Shown piece by piece: positions 50,489 to 60,251 of a stretch of DNA of 64,000 nucleotides; positions within the stretch are counted from its first letter, which is position 1, and each line of letters opens with the position of its first letter. The position numbers and the translations under genes are program-made. Origin of the DNA: Curtobacterium sp. Leaf183 (GTDB taxonomy: Bacteria; Actinomycetota; Actinomycetes; Actinomycetales; Microbacteriaceae). The DNA lies in contig NZ_LMPO01000008.1 in the NCBI RefSeq assembly GCF_001424385.1, forward strand, positions 838,835 through 902,834, given 5' to 3'. A model generated the notes under the pieces. That model was not told the DNA's origin and made no database searches. It worked only from the letters and a program-made list of their open reading frames with translations.

Positions 50489-51412
50489 TCACACCCGGAC
50501 GCCGGTGAGCTCGGCGGACAGGTCCCACAGCGCGCTCGCCGTCGCCGTGTCGGTGAACGGCTTCCACAGCGGGCGTCGCGCGGGCGGTCCCCCGACGGTG
50601 CGCTTCGGGCCGTACAACACGTCGGTGTGCTCGTCGGTGCTGGTCGCGGCGAGCAGTGCGGGGAGCGCCGCGCTCTCCACGGTGCCGAGGACCCCGACCC
50701 GCGCCAGGACCTCGATCACCCGCCGTTCGCCGCCGGCTCGCTCGCGACCCATCCCGGGCTGGGCCGCGAGCAGGTTGGTCGGCGAGACGCCGGGGTGCGC
50801 GAGGATGCTGGTGATGCCCCATCCGCCGGCGCGGCTCCGGCGGTCGAGTTCCCGTGCGAACAGCCCGACGGCGATCTTCGAGGCGCTGTAGGCCCGCATG
50901 ACGTCGTACCGTCGCTGCTGCGCGAAGTCGTCGAGCTCGAGGGACCCGGTCCGCGCGGCGACGCTGGTCTGGTGCACCACCCGTGCACGGCCGGCCCGCA
51001 GCAGCGGGAGCAGCCCGAGCGTCAGCCCGAAGTGCCCGAGGTGGTTCGTGCCGACCTGCAGCTCGAACCCGTCCGCGGTCTCCTGTCGGGTCGGAGGCCG
51101 CATCACCCCGGCGTTGTTGACGAGCAGGCCGACCGGACGGCCGTCGTCCGCGAGCTGCCGGACGAGGGCGTCGACGGAGTCGAGTCGGGACAGGTCGAGG
51201 GGCATCACCCGGATCGTCGCCGCGGGCACGGCCTGTCGGATGCGTGCGGCCGCCCGCTCCCCCTTGTCGGCGGACCGGACGGGCATGACGACCTCGGCGC
51301 CGGCAGCAGCCAGCCGACGGGCGATCACGGCGCCCAGGCCATCGCTGGCGCCGGTGACGACGGCGATCGTGCCGGTCTGGTCGGGGAGGTCGAGCTTCGG
51401 GGTGGTCGGCAT
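50489..51412 (-). CDS. SDR-family oxidoreductase (retinol dehydrogenase-like)
   Basis: A 307-residue NADP-type [23 protein letters not shown] is the cofactor loop, LLVNNAGVM and the [13 protein letters not shown] segment are typical of the WWOX/retinol-dehydrogenase-like subgroup, and [18 protein letters not shown] contains the Tyr-x-x-x-Lys pair. Substrate is unknown. ATG with GGAAGGA upstream. It lies downstream of an MmyB-type regulator on the same strand, 76 bases away, a pairing common in Actinobacteria. Confidence 0.88.
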   Translation of the reverse strand: MPTTPKLDLPDQTGTIAVVTGASDGLGAVIARRLAAAGAEVVMPVRSADKGERAAARIRQAVPAATIRVMPLDLSRLDSVDALVRQLADDGRPVGLLVNNAGVMRPPTRQETADGFELQVGTNHLGHFGLTLGLLPLLRAGRARVVHQTSVAARTGSLELDDFAQQRRYDVMRAYSASKIAVGLFARELDRRSRAGGWGITSILAHPGVSPTNLLAAQPGMGRERAGGERRVIEVLARVGVLGTVESAALPALLAATSTDEHTDVLYGPKRTVGGPPARRPLWKPFTDTATASALWDLSAELTGVRV

Positions 51413-51488
51413 GGGGTGTCCTTCCGGGGACGACGGGTGCGTGTCCCCATGGTCCGGCTCCGCCTCGGCCGCATCCAGGACCTGTCGG

Positions 51489-52349
51489 TCAGTGGCTCCC
51501 CGGGGCGTCCCCGACAGCGGCCATGTCCTGCGACCCCACCACGGCGAGCAGCTGCAGCCGTTCGTGACTCCGACTGCCGGGCACGGCCGTGTAGACGAGC
51601 ATCCGGTGGGACTGCTCCGTGTCGAGGAGCGTCTGACACGCCAGTTCGAGCGCACCGACCACGGGGTGCAGGAACCGCTTGACCTCGGGCGGCCGGATGC
51701 CGACCTCGTGTCGGTCCCACACCGCGCGGAACGCTGCGTCGTCCCGGAGGGCGTTGACCAGGGACGCCGCGTGGGACCCCGGACCGCGCAGGGTCACGAC
51801 CTCGCGGAGCCCGGCGGCGTAGACGCGGGACAGCAGGAGCCGTTCCTCCGGCGGGTACGCGGCCTGCGCCTCCGGGTCCGTGAACCACCGGTAGCCCAGG
51901 CTCCGAGCCGGTCCGGAGCGCTGCGCAGCGTCCCCGGTCAGTGCCCGTCCGAGCGGGGTCTGCCGGAGCGTCTCGCCGAGTTCCGTCACGATCTCCGCAG
52001 GGGTGTCCACCAGCCGGTCGAGGATCCGGAGCATCCCCGGACCGACGTGCTCGCTCGTGGTCCCCCGCGCGGGCGGGTGGTGTCCGGCGAGCCGGAACAG
52101 GTGGTCGCGTTCGTCGATCGACAGGTGCAGCCCCTGCGCGATCGCTGCCGTCATCTGCTCGGACGGGTGTGGCCCCGTGCCGCGCTCGAGTCGCGCGTAG
52201 TAGTCGGTCGACATGCTGCAGAGCACGGCGACCTCCTCCCGCCGCAGCCCCTCGGTCCGGCGGCGTTGCCCGCGCGGCAGCCCGACGTCCTCCGGCTGCA
52301 GCGCATCACGGCGGAGACGCAGGAAGTCGGCCAGGGCCGCACGGTCCAT
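51489..52349 (-). CDS. XRE-family regulator with MmyB-like ligand-binding domain
   Basis: A 286-residue regulator. The N-terminal HTH reads [20 protein letters not shown], then [20 protein letters not shown] and [14 protein letters not shown]. The C-terminal PAS-like MmyB domain ([36 protein letters not shown]) is thought to bind fatty-acid-like ligands. It probably controls the adjacent SDR. ATG start at the conserved N-terminus. Confidence 0.9.
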   Translation of the reverse strand: MDRAALADFLRLRRDALQPEDVGLPRGQRRRTEGLRREEVAVLCSMSTDYYARLERGTGPHPSEQMTAAIAQGLHLSIDERDHLFRLAGHHPPARGTTSEHVGPGMLRILDRLVDTPAEIVTELGETLRQTPLGRALTGDAAQRSGPARSLGYRWFTDPEAQAAYPPEERLLLSRVYAAGLREVVTLRGPGSHAASLVNALRDDAAFRAVWDRHEVGIRPPEVKRFLHPVVGALELACQTLLDTEQSHRMLVYTAVPGSRSHERLQLLAVVGSQDMAAVGDAPGSH

Positions 52350-52435
52350 CACGCTCCCGTTCCTACCGCATCCGCGTGCCGACATCGAGGACCTGCCGAT
52401 CCACCCGTGGCGCCGTCCGGTGCGATCCGCCCCGC

Positions 52436-53323
52436 TCACTCCGGATCCGGCGCACCCCCGATCGAGGCGTGCGCCAGCGGGTCCAGCTGCTCGGGCGTCA
52501 CGTCGAGCGCCTGCGTCGAGCGGCTGAGTGCTTCATGGCGCTCGTCCGCGGCGAGGAGCGCTCGGCCCGCGGCGGTCGCGTGCTCGAAGGCGTCCGGGCC
52601 GACGAGCAGGCGGAGCGGCGGCGCTTCCATGGCGATGACCCGCAGCACGAGCTCGGCGACGAGGTCGGGATCGCTGGCGCCGATGCTGTCGCCCCCGTGC
52701 ATGCGAGCGGAGGCACCGACTGTTGCCTGGTACTCCGGGCGGACCGGTGCGACGCGCATCGAGGTACCCGCCCAGTCGGTCCGCATGCCCCCGGGCTCGA
52801 GGACAGTCACGCGGATCCCGAGCGGCCCGACTTCCTGGGCCAGGACGGCCGAGAACCCGCCGACGGCCCACTTCGCCGCCTGGTAGGCCCCGAGCCCCGG
52901 AGTCGACAACCTCCCGCCGACGGAGGACACCTGCACGATGTGCCCGGAACCCTGCTCGCGCATGACGTGGACGGCCTCGCGGCTGAGGGACACGACGCCG
53001 AACAGGTTGGTCTCGACCTGAGCGCGGAAGTCGTCCGGGTCGGCGTCCTCGATGCTCGCGAGGTTCGCGTAGCCGGCGTTGTTGACCAGGACGTCGAGCC
53101 GGCCGAAACGGTTGACTGCGGCCCGGACAGCGGCACTCGCTGCCGCGGGATCGGTGACGTCGAGCGCGACCGGCAGGAGTGCGGCCGCGTGGTCGGCGAC
53201 GAGGTCGTCGAGGCTGCCCGGGCGGCGGGCACCGGCGACCACCTGGTGCCCGGCGGCGAGCGCTGCGGTGACGACGGAACGTCCGAGCCCTCGTGAGGCT
53301 CCCGTGACGAGGATGACGGACAT
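52436..53323 (-). CDS. SDR-family oxidoreductase (classical, 295 aa)
   Basis: TGASRGLGRSVVTAALAAGH is the cofactor-binding loop, VLVNNAGYANLASIED follows, then QVSSVGGRLSTPGLGAYQAA where the serine and Tyr-x-x-x-Lys (YQAAK) form the catalytic set. The C-terminus has an added acidic tail. Substrate is unknown. It is divergent from a TetR gene, with the operator-like palindrome between them, which points to substrate-induced expression. Confidence 0.88.
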   Translation of the reverse strand: MSVILVTGASRGLGRSVVTAALAAGHQVVAGARRPGSLDDLVADHAAALLPVALDVTDPAAASAAVRAAVNRFGRLDVLVNNAGYANLASIEDADPDDFRAQVETNLFGVVSLSREAVHVMREQGSGHIVQVSSVGGRLSTPGLGAYQAAKWAVGGFSAVLAQEVGPLGIRVTVLEPGGMRTDWAGTSMRVAPVRPEYQATVGASARMHGGDSIGASDPDLVAELVLRVIAMEAPPLRLLVGPDAFEHATAAGRALLAADERHEALSRSTQALDVTPEQLDPLAHASIGGAPDPE

Positions 53324-53350
53324 GGTGTTCCAGCTCTCTTCGAGTCAACT

Positions 53351-53413
53351 AACTAACTGATTGGTTGACGTTAGTGAACTCCTCCTCCGTGCAATTGTCA
53401 ACCAGATGGTTGA
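53351..53413. promoter_or_regulatory. TetR operator region between SDR and TetR genes
   Basis: TCAACCA-GA-TGGTTGA (53398-53413) is a perfect 7-bp inverted repeat 12 bases before the TetR ATG. A second TTGGTTGAC half-site at 53361-53369 lies in an AT-rich patch near the SDR start. Together they are likely binding sites for the TetR product. Confidence 0.7.
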
Positions 53414-53425
53414 TACGCTGCGTGC

Positions 53426-54037
53426 ATGACGATGCCACGCGACGCCGACGCAACGCGCGCCAGGTTGCTCGTCGCCGCTCGCGACGAGTTCGCGGCGGTG
53501 GGGATCGCCGGAGCGCGGGTCGATCGGATCGCTTCGGCTGCGGTCAGCAACAAGGCGCAGATCTACCACTACTTCGGGAGCAAGGACGGCCTGTTCGACG
53601 CGGTCTTCGACGCGATGGTCGTGGAGACCCTGGACGACGTGGCGATCGACGCAGCCGACCTCCCCGAGTACGCCGGCCGTCTGCATGACTCGTACGCGCG
53701 CCGACCGTGGGTGCAGCGCCTGGCGACCTGGTACCGGCTCGAACGGGGCGATGCGCATGCCCCGATCGACGCGGTGGTCCGGAGCAACGCGGGCAAGCTG
53801 CAGGCGATCGAGGACGCGCAACGGGCCGGTCTGGTCTCGTCCGCGTTCTCGGCCGTGGAGCTCCTGGGGATCGTCATCCACGCGTCGGCGCTCTGGAGCG
53901 GCGCCATGCCCGAGTACACGGAGCTGACGGACAGGCTCGGTCCAGCCCGCAGGCGAGCCGTCGTCGTCGCGTCCGTCGCTGCGATCTGCTCCGCTGGAAG
54001 CCTGCCGACCGCCGGCGCTGGACGTCGCGCCGGGTAG
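53426..54037 (+). CDS. TetR-family transcriptional regulator
   Basis: A 203-residue regulator. The HTH is TRARLLVAARDEFAAVGIAG, then ARVDRIASAAVSNKAQIYHY and FGSKDGLF, typical of TetR. The C-terminal domain resembles TetR_C_35-type proteins. It probably represses the divergent SDR and itself. ATG start just after the palindromic operator. The flavoenzyme gene starts nine bases downstream. Confidence 0.9.
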   Translation: MTMPRDADATRARLLVAARDEFAAVGIAGARVDRIASAAVSNKAQIYHYFGSKDGLFDAVFDAMVVETLDDVAIDAADLPEYAGRLHDSYARRPWVQRLATWYRLERGDAHAPIDAVVRSNAGKLQAIEDAQRAGLVSSAFSAVELLGIVIHASALWSGAMPEYTELTDRLGPARRRAVVVASVAAICSAGSLPTAGAGRRAG

Positions 54038-54046
54038 CATCGCCGG

Positions 54047-55156
54047 ATGCACACACGCCATGACCACGTCGTCATCGGCGCGGGCGTCATCGGGGCAGCC
54101 ACCGCGCGAGCGCTCGCCGCGCGGGGCGACCGGGTCCTGCTCGTGGAGCAGTTCGCCCGCGGGCACGACCGGGGCTCGTCGCACGGCGCGAGCCGCATCT
54201 TCCGCATGGGCTACGCCGACGCCGAGTACGTCGCGCTGTGTCAGCAGGCCTTCGACGCCTGGCGCGACCTCGAAGCCGCGAGTGGTCGCACGCTGCTCGA
54301 CCTGACCGGCGCCGTCGACCACGGCCGCCCCGAGCAGATCGCCGCCATCGACGCAGCCCTGACCGCCGCGGACATCGACCACGAGCGCCTCACCCCGGAG
54401 CAGGCGGCAGCGCGCTGGCCGGGCCTGGCGTTCGAGGGCTCCGTGCTGACGCACCCGTCGGCCGGACGCATCCGCTCGGCGGACGCAATCGAGGCGCTCC
54501 TCGACCTCGCCGAGGAAGACGGCGCCGAGCTGCGGTTCCACACCCGGGTCACCAGCGTCGAGGACCACGGGAACACCGTCACGCTGACCCTCGACGGTCC
54601 GGACGGCAACACGTCCGTCACCGCCACCAGCGTGGTCGCGGCGGTCGGGTCGTGGGCCCCCGCCGTGGTCGGCGACCTGTTCGCCCGACGCGGGTCGGGC
54701 CTCCCGGCGCTCCGTGTCACCCAGGAGCAGCCCGCCCACTTCCCCAGCAACCTGCCGGACGGCGCGTGGCCGAGCTTCGTGCACTGGCAGCTCGACGGAC
54801 CGGACGTGTACGGCCTGCTCACACCGGGTGAGGGCGTCAAGGTCGGCTTCCACGGCACCGGTCCCGTCGTCGACCCCGACCATCGCGACCTCGCACCCGT
54901 GCCGGACCAGGTCCTGCGACTGCAGGAGTACGTCGCGCGGTTCGTCCCCGGCGTCGACGCGTCGTCCCCCGACCTCATCAGCTGCCTGTACGACAACTCG
55001 CCCACCGAAGACTTCGTGCTCGACCGGCGCGGACCGGTCACGGTGGCGACGGGCTCGTCGGGGCACGGCTTCAAGTTCGCGCCCCTGCTCGGGGAGATGC
55101 TCGCCGACCTGGCCACGGGAGGGGTGCCGCATCCGCGCTTCGCGATCCCGATGTGA
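54047..55156 (+). CDS. Monomeric sarcosine oxidase / N-methyltryptophan oxidase-like flavoenzyme
   Basis: A 369-residue FAD enzyme. HDHVVIGAGVIGAATARALA is the Rossmann motif, GSSHGASRIFRMGYADAEYV is a family signature (SSHGxSR), and SCLYDNSPTEDFVLDRRGPV holds the Cys that carries covalent FAD in monomeric sarcosine oxidase. It oxidises an N-methyl amino acid or related secondary amine to release formaldehyde and H2O2. It follows the TetR gene closely. Exact substrate is not resolved. Confidence 0.87.
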   Translation: MHTRHDHVVIGAGVIGAATARALAARGDRVLLVEQFARGHDRGSSHGASRIFRMGYADAEYVALCQQAFDAWRDLEAASGRTLLDLTGAVDHGRPEQIAAIDAALTAADIDHERLTPEQAAARWPGLAFEGSVLTHPSAGRIRSADAIEALLDLAEEDGAELRFHTRVTSVEDHGNTVTLTLDGPDGNTSVTATSVVAAVGSWAPAVVGDLFARRGSGLPALRVTQEQPAHFPSNLPDGAWPSFVHWQLDGPDVYGLLTPGEGVKVGFHGTGPVVDPDHRDLAPVPDQVLRLQEYVARFVPGVDASSPDLISCLYDNSPTEDFVLDRRGPVTVATGSSGHGFKFAPLLGEMLADLATGGVPHPRFAIPM

Positions 55157-55182
55157 CGGCCAGCGCGCGGCTCGAGTCCGAT

Positions 55183-55247
55183 CCGCCGCGTGACGAATCC
55201 GGTCGGCCGAGACCGGGGATCGTCGACCGGATCCGTCATCGCGGCGG
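55183..55247. terminator. Long imperfect hairpin after the flavoenzyme gene
   Basis: Arms of about 23 bases (CCGCCGCG with TGACG and ATCCGGTCG, mirrored by CGACCGGATCCGTC and CGCGGCGG) pair with one mismatch and one bulge around an 18-base loop. It begins 27 bases after the stop. Confidence 0.7.
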
Positions 55248-55321
55248 CGGAACCTGCAGTCGCTGAGGCCAGCGCAGCCGGGAACGCCGGTCATGTGCAT
55301 CCGGCCCGCTAGCGTGGTGCC

Positions 55322-56413
55322 GTGCACGTCGTGATCGCTCCGGACTCGTTCAAGGGGACCGCCACCGCCGCGGCCGTCGCCACCGCGATCGCCGAGGGCT
55401 GGGCCGAGGGACGACCCGACGACGTCCTGACCCTGGTGCCGATGGCGGACGGCGGCGAGGGGACGCTCACCGCGTTCGCCACGGCCTTCCCCGACGCCCG
55501 ACATGTCCCGGTCACCGTCACCGGGCCGGCCGGCGACCCGGTCGACACGTGGTGGCTGTCACTGCCGGACGGCCGGGCGGTCGTCGAGCTCGCCGCGATG
55601 AGCGGCCTCCCATTGCTGACGACGCTCGAGCCGGACCGGGCGCAGACCACCGGGTTCGGCGAGGCGATCGTAGCCGCGCTCGACGCCGGAGCGACGGGGC
55701 TCGTGCTCGGCATCGGCGGGAGCGCCTCGACCGACGGCGGTGCGGGACTGCTCAGGGCCCTGGGGCTGTCGCTCGACGATGCGCCGGCGGGCGGATCACT
55801 GCTCGACGCCGCCGGTGACCACCCGATCGACACGACCGGGCTCCGACCACTCCCACCGCTCGGCGTCACCGTGCTGACCGACGTGACCTCGCCGCTGCTG
55901 GGGCCGTCGGGCGCCGCCGCGGTCTTCGGACCGCAGAAGGGCGTGACCCCGGACCGCGTCGCCGTCCACGAGGACCGCCTGGCGCGGTGGGCCGCACGGT
56001 TCCCGGATGTCGACCCCGACCTCCCCGGTGCCGGCGCCGCGGGCGGGGCGGGGTTCGGACTGCTGGTGTGGGGCGCGACGCTCGCGGGTGGCGCATCGGC
56101 CGTCGCCGGGGTGCTCGGGCTGCCGGACGCGATCGCGGACGCCGACGTCGTGGTCACGGGCGAGGGCCGCTACGACGGACAGTCGGCGGCAGGGAAGGTG
56201 CCCTCGGTCGTGCTCGCCATGGCTGCCGATCGGCCGACGATGCTCGTCGCCGGCGAGGTCGACGCCCCGGTGGACGCCTTCGCCGCGGCGGCCTCGTTGA
56301 CGGTCATCGCGACGCAGACGACGGGCGAGCCCGGGGACGCCATGACCGATCCGCTGCGGTTCGTGCGGATCGCGGGGCGACGGTTGTCGGCCCGCGTCGA
56401 ACACAGCCGCTGA
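55322..56413 (+). CDS. Glycerate kinase (GarK/GlxK type)
   Basis: A 363-residue class II glycerate kinase. It has IAPDSFKGTATAAAVATAIA at the N-terminus, VPMADGGEGTLTAF, then LGIGGSASTDGGAGLLRALG and ADVVVTGEGRYDGQSAAGKV, all family hallmarks. It phosphorylates glycerate to 2-phosphoglycerate in the glycolate/glyoxylate salvage route. GTG start at the conserved N-terminus. A 63-codon membrane-protein gene follows after 16 bases. Confidence 0.92.
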   Translation: MHVVIAPDSFKGTATAAAVATAIAEGWAEGRPDDVLTLVPMADGGEGTLTAFATAFPDARHVPVTVTGPAGDPVDTWWLSLPDGRAVVELAAMSGLPLLTTLEPDRAQTTGFGEAIVAALDAGATGLVLGIGGSASTDGGAGLLRALGLSLDDAPAGGSLLDAAGDHPIDTTGLRPLPPLGVTVLTDVTSPLLGPSGAAAVFGPQKGVTPDRVAVHEDRLARWAARFPDVDPDLPGAGAAGGAGFGLLVWGATLAGGASAVAGVLGLPDAIADADVVVTGEGRYDGQSAAGKVPSVVLAMAADRPTMLVAGEVDAPVDAFAAAASLTVIATQTTGEPGDAMTDPLRFVRIAGRRLSARVEHSR

Positions 56414-56429
56414 GCGTAGGCTCAGACGC

Positions 56430-56621
56430 ATGGCACGTACCTGGATCCGCCGACCGCACGTGCCCGTCCTGATCGGGGCGGCGGTGCTGCTGGTGGCGGG
56501 CGTCGTCCTGCTGATCAGTCCGCTGGACGGCCTGTTCGGCGCTCTGGCGTGGGTGCTGATCGTCGCGGCGATCGCGCTCGGGGTGTTGACGCTGTTCTTC
56601 TCCCGCGCTCCGAAGAGCTAG
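56430..56621 (+). CDS. Small two-helix membrane protein (63 aa)
   Basis: A 63-residue product with two hydrophobic segments, VPVLIGAAVLLVAGVVLLIS and ALAWVLIVAAIALGVLTLFF, and basic ends. ATG start; it follows glycerate kinase by 16 bases and is probably co-transcribed. No family recognised. Confidence 0.65.
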   Translation: MARTWIRRPHVPVLIGAAVLLVAGVVLLISPLDGLFGALAWVLIVAAIALGVLTLFFSRAPKS

Positions 56622-56651
56622 CGCAGAGCCGCGCGGGCTCCGACTCGATCG

Positions 56652-56807
56652 TCAGAGGACGGGCTCGCCGAGGAAGTCAGCGTACGTGGGCTCGTCGACG
56701 TCCATGAAGTGGACGAGCCGGGCTTCGACGAGTGCGGTGATCTCGGCCGGCGAGCGCAGGCCGCGGCGGTGCCATTCGTGGGCGGGCAGGAGTGCTGTGG
56801 CGGTCAT
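56652..56807 (-). CDS. Small hypothetical protein (51 aa)
   Basis: ATG with GAAGGG at a good distance opens a 51-codon frame: MTATALLPAHEWHRRGLRSP, AEITALVEARLVHFMDVDEP and TYADFLGEPVL. It is soluble and acidic with a helical middle. Longer in-frame extension upstream looks non-coding. It is divergent from the alcohol dehydrogenase. No family recognised. Confidence 0.55.
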   Translation of the reverse strand: MTATALLPAHEWHRRGLRSPAEITALVEARLVHFMDVDEPTYADFLGEPVL

Positions 56808-56985
56808 GGGACAGCCCTTCATGAGCGGTGAAGCCCCTTGCTGACCGTGTCGTTCCGCTGTGCCATGGATCCGCAGGACGCGGACGGCATCGTGGCGACG
56901 GATTCGGTGTCGACCCGGTGTGGTCTCAACGGTACGACCGACCGGAGACACCACCAAAGCGGGTGCGCGAATGGGACCGAGACAC

Positions 56986-57069
56986 GGGCACCCCACTCCG
57001 GGGTGCCCTGATGGAGCCCCCCACACGAGGGAGCGCTCCAGGAAGATGGACGAGGGTCGGATCCGACCC
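56986..57069 (+). promoter_or_regulatory. Palindromic leader of the alcohol dehydrogenase gene
   Basis: A perfect 9-bp hairpin, GGGCACCCC-ACTCC-GGGGTGCCC (56986-57008), and a 16-bp perfect palindrome, GGGTCGGATCCGACCC (57054-57069), lie in the 287-base gap between the divergent small gene and the dehydrogenase. The second ends 25 bases before the start. They could be an attenuator and an operator. Confidence 0.45.
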
Positions 57070-57094
57070 CACCCGCATCCCCACGAGGAGACCA

Positions 57095-58138
57095 TTGCGA
57101 ACCGTCAACGCGTACGCGGCCCCGTCTGCCACCGAGCCGCTCGTCAAGACCACCATCACCCGTCGTGACGTCGGCCCGGACGACGTCATGATCGACATCG
57201 CCTACGCCGGCATCTGCCACTCGGACATCCACACCGTCCGCGGCGAGTGGGGCCCCATCGAGTACCCGCAGGTCGTCGGCCACGAGATCGTCGGCCACGT
57301 CACCGAGGTCGGCGCGAACGTGACCAAGCACCAGGTCGGCGACCGTGTCGGCGTCGGCTGCATGGTGAACTCCTGCGGCGAGTGCGAGCAGTGCCTCGCC
57401 GGCCAGGAGCAGTACTGCCTCAAGGGCAACATCGGCACCTACGCGAGTGTCGACGTGGACGGCTCGACCACGCAGGGCGGCTACTCCCAGGCCGTCGTCG
57501 TGGACCAGGACTTCGTCCTGCGCGTCCCCGAGTCGCTCGACATCGAGAAGGTCGCGCCGCTGCTCTGCGCCGGCATCACGACCTACTCGCCGCTGCACCA
57601 CTGGAAGGCCGGCCCCGGCACGAAGGTCGCCGTGATCGGCATGGGCGGCCTGGGACACATGGCCGTCAAGATCGCCGTCGCGCTCGGCGCCGAGGTCACC
57701 GTCCTGTCGCAGACCACGTCGAAGGAAGCCGACTCGCTGCGCTACGGCGCGAAGGCCCACTACGCCACCAAGGACGCCGACACCTTCGAGCAGCTCGCCA
57801 ACTCGTTCGAGCTCATCATCAACACGGTGTCGGCGAAGCTCGACATGCAGGCCTACCTCGGTCTGCTCAAGGTCGACGGCACGCTCGTCAACGTGGGCGC
57901 CCCACCCGAGCCCCTCGACGTGCCGGCGTTCGCGCTGATCCCGCGCCGCCTGAGCTGGGCCGGTTCGGCCATCGGCGGCATCGCCGAGACCCAGGAGATG
58001 CTCGACTTCTGCGCCGAGCACGACATCCTGCCGGAGACCGAGCTCATCAGCGCCGACCAGGTCAACGAGGCCTACGAGCGCGTGCTGTCCTCCGACGTGC
58101 GCTACCGCTTCGTAATCGACGCCGCGACGCTCGCGTAG
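57095..58138 (+). CDS. Zinc-dependent NAD(P) alcohol dehydrogenase (CAD/YahK type)
   Basis: A 347-residue medium-chain dehydrogenase of the cinnamyl-alcohol/AdhC group, likely an NADP-linked aldehyde reductase. The catalytic zinc site has Cys41 and His42 in [16 protein letters not shown] with His63-Glu64 in VVGHEIVG. Structural zinc Cys94, 97, 100 and 108 lie in [35 protein letters not shown] is the cofactor loop. The TTG start is supported by GAGGAG six bases upstream and by the family N-terminus [10 protein letters not shown]. It is followed by a palindromic element. Confidence 0.92.
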   Translation: MRTVNAYAAPSATEPLVKTTITRRDVGPDDVMIDIAYAGICHSDIHTVRGEWGPIEYPQVVGHEIVGHVTEVGANVTKHQVGDRVGVGCMVNSCGECEQCLAGQEQYCLKGNIGTYASVDVDGSTTQGGYSQAVVVDQDFVLRVPESLDIEKVAPLLCAGITTYSPLHHWKAGPGTKVAVIGMGGLGHMAVKIAVALGAEVTVLSQTTSKEADSLRYGAKAHYATKDADTFEQLANSFELIINTVSAKLDMQAYLGLLKVDGTLVNVGAPPEPLDVPAFALIPRRLSWAGSAIGGIAETQEMLDFCAEHDILPETELISADQVNEAYERVLSSDVRYRFVIDAATLA

Positions 58139-58168
58139 CGACCGCTCCGCGTCGCTCCCGCGACGGAC

Positions 58169-58206
58169 ACGGGAGGCCCGGTGCCAGCTGGCACCGGGCC
58201 TCCCGT
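58169..58206. repeat. 38-bp perfect palindrome of the GGGAGGCCCGGTGCC family
   Basis: Two exact inverse 19-base halves meet at CAGCTG. The central 36 bases are identical to the core of the element at 63632. It lies between the convergent dehydrogenase and GNAT genes, in terminator position. Confidence 0.85.
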
Positions 58207-58219
58207 TCGTCCGTGGTCG

Positions 58220-58840
58220 TCAGGGGAAGCCGCGGAACGTGACCGCGGGAGCCACGTCCCGCCACCCCGCCGACCGGTACAGCGCGCGGCCCTGCTCCGA
58301 CGCGAGCAGCAGCCCGATGTCCGCGCCCTGGGAGACGGACCACGCGGTGAGCCCGTCGACGACCCGCCGCCCGAGGCCCCGTCGTCGGAACGCCGGGTCC
58401 GTCTCGATCTTGTCGAACACCGCGTCGCGCCCCACGACGGCGACCTGTCCCCGCGCGGCGACCGCCCCGTCGAGCACCACGCGGACGTGCGCGACGTCAC
58501 CCGCCGGGGACGGTTCCACGAGCAGGTCCGACGGCAGCGGGACGGACGCGAGCCGGGCCTCCATGACGGTCTCGACGCGGGCGACGCGGTCCAGCCGGGC
58601 GAACGCGGCGAGCGCCTGCGGCTCGATCCCACCCACGACGGTCAGCCAGCTGGTGAAGCGCGGCTCGACCACGCGCGCGAGCCGGACGGCCTCGGTCGGC
58701 GTGGGCTCCGCGACGACGAACTCCTCGTGCCGTGTCTCGGCGCCGACGACGACGCGCCAGCCCTCGCCGTCCCGCTGGACGGGCATGCTCCGGGACCGCG
58801 CCCACCCCGTCACCCACCGCTCCACGAAGGCCTGATGCAC
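58220..58840 (-). CDS. GNAT-family acetyltransferase
   Basis: A 206-residue protein with the acetyl-CoA motif ETDPAFRRRGLGRRVVDGLT and the family ending SEQGRALYRSAGWRDVAP. The N-terminal third is divergent and may set substrate. ATG start. No operon partner is obvious; the exported propeller-like gene ends 10 bases upstream on the same strand. Confidence 0.85.
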   Translation of the reverse strand: MHQAFVERWVTGWARSRSMPVQRDGEGWRVVVGAETRHEEFVVAEPTPTEAVRLARVVEPRFTSWLTVVGGIEPQALAAFARLDRVARVETVMEARLASVPLPSDLLVEPSPAGDVAHVRVVLDGAVAARGQVAVVGRDAVFDKIETDPAFRRRGLGRRVVDGLTAWSVSQGADIGLLLASEQGRALYRSAGWRDVAPAVTFRGFP

Positions 58841-58850
58841 GCCTCTGACG

Positions 58851-60251
58851 CTAGCCGACCTCGTCGCCGCTCGGCAGGGCGCCGCACCAGTCGACGTCCT
58901 CGCCGGCGAGCGACGCCTCGAGCGCGCCGCTTTTCGCGTCGACCACGCTGACCAGCGAGGCGCCGCTCGACTTCGTCTCGAGGGCGACGAACTGACCGTT
59001 CGGGGACGGGCAGACGGCCGTCAGGGTCGCGTCGTCCGGGATCGAGACGGGCAGCCGGGAGGCCCTGGTGCCGTCGACGCGCACGATGCGGCTGGCGATG
59101 GTGCCGTCGGAGCGGACCGAGCCCACCGTGCGCAGGTACGTCTCGTCCGTCAGCTGGGCGATGCGACCGAGGTACGCCGCGTCGGTGCTGCCCGCCGGCG
59201 CGGTGATCGCCGTCCGCTTGCCGTCCGTCAGGTCGACTCGCTGGATGCCGGTCCCCGACTCGACCACGGCCGTGGTGCCCGTGCCGACGAAGCCGTGCAG
59301 GTAGGTCGCGGAGCCGAGCCGAACGGCGTCGACCCGTCCGCTCATGTCGACGAGGAACAGCTCGTCGTTGCCCGTCCGCACCAGAGCGCTCTCGGTGCGT
59401 GGGACGTACGCCCACTGGGTCACGGTCATCGGCACGGCACCCGTGGTCGGCTTGCCGTCGGCCGCGATCGGCTGCGGCAGGTGCGTCCCCGTCATGTCGA
59501 CGACGTACAGCCCGACATCGCGGGACTGCCCGGTCGCGGTGTCGGCGTACTGGAACCCGAACGAGGCGCCGTCGTCCGACGCGTGCAGCGCCGACGCCGA
59601 CCCGCGGCTGCTCGGCATCGTGAGGTGCTCGACGGGGGCGTCCCGGTCCTCGACGCCGTTCCGCAGCGGCACGATGTCGATCCGCGAGTCGCCGACCGCG
59701 CTGTCCCGCATGACCACCAGGGCGCGGCTGAGCCGGACGTACCCGGTGATGCCCTCGCCGCGGTACACCGTCGTCGCACCCGACGCGTCGAGCGACCGCC
59801 GCACGATCCGGTCGTCCCCGCCGTCGGACGCCGGGACCAGCGCGAGGACGTCGGTGCTGCCCGTGCGGATCGTGGCGCGGAGGTCCGCCGTCGCGGCCTG
59901 TCCGGGTGCCCGCGCATCGGTCACCGTCACCGTGTAGTCGCGGTCGTACTCGAGCGGCCCGGAGAACTCGACCGCGACCGTGTTGCCGCTCGACGTCACG
60001 GTGTGCGCGGCGGCCGGGCTCACCCGCACGTCGCTCGCGGTGACGCGCTGCAGGGCCTGGTTCGCCGTGATGATCACCCGCTGGGCCGGACGCGACACGA
60101 TGCCGGACGCGTCGTACGACACCGCCCTGAGCCGCGGGCCCTGCTGCGACCCGACGACCGCGGCGAGCGCGGCCACGACGACGAGCACCAGGACCACGGC
60201 GACGAAGCGGCGGCGGAACCGGGTGGCGACGGGACGACGCTCAGTACTCAT
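58851..60251 (-). CDS. Membrane-anchored extracytoplasmic protein with Ig-like and beta-propeller-like parts
   Basis: A 466-residue protein. One N-terminal helix, FVAVVLVLVVVAALAAVVGS, acts as signal anchor. Residues ~40-125 (ASGIVSRPAQRVIITANQAL, YTVTVTDARAPG) look like an SbsA/Big_5 Ig-like domain. The rest has repeated hydrophobic-strand blocks (LYVVDMTGTHLPQP, LFLVDMSGRVDAVRL, LVSVVDAKSGALEA) typical of a seven-bladed beta-propeller. It overlaps the YcgQ-like gene by 11 bases, so it belongs to that permease operon and may be its extracellular accessory. Function is unknown. Confidence 0.75.
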   Translation of the reverse strand: MSTERRPVATRFRRRFVAVVLVLVVVAALAAVVGSQQGPRLRAVSYDASGIVSRPAQRVIITANQALQRVTASDVRVSPAAAHTVTSSGNTVAVEFSGPLEYDRDYTVTVTDARAPGQAATADLRATIRTGSTDVLALVPASDGGDDRIVRRSLDASGATTVYRGEGITGYVRLSRALVVMRDSAVGDSRIDIVPLRNGVEDRDAPVEHLTMPSSRGSASALHASDDGASFGFQYADTATGQSRDVGLYVVDMTGTHLPQPIAADGKPTTGAVPMTVTQWAYVPRTESALVRTGNDELFLVDMSGRVDAVRLGSATYLHGFVGTGTTAVVESGTGIQRVDLTDGKRTAITAPAGSTDAAYLGRIAQLTDETYLRTVGSVRSDGTIASRIVRVDGTRASRLPVSIPDDATLTAVCPSPNGQFVALETKSSGASLVSVVDAKSGALEASLAGEDVDWCGALPSGDEVG

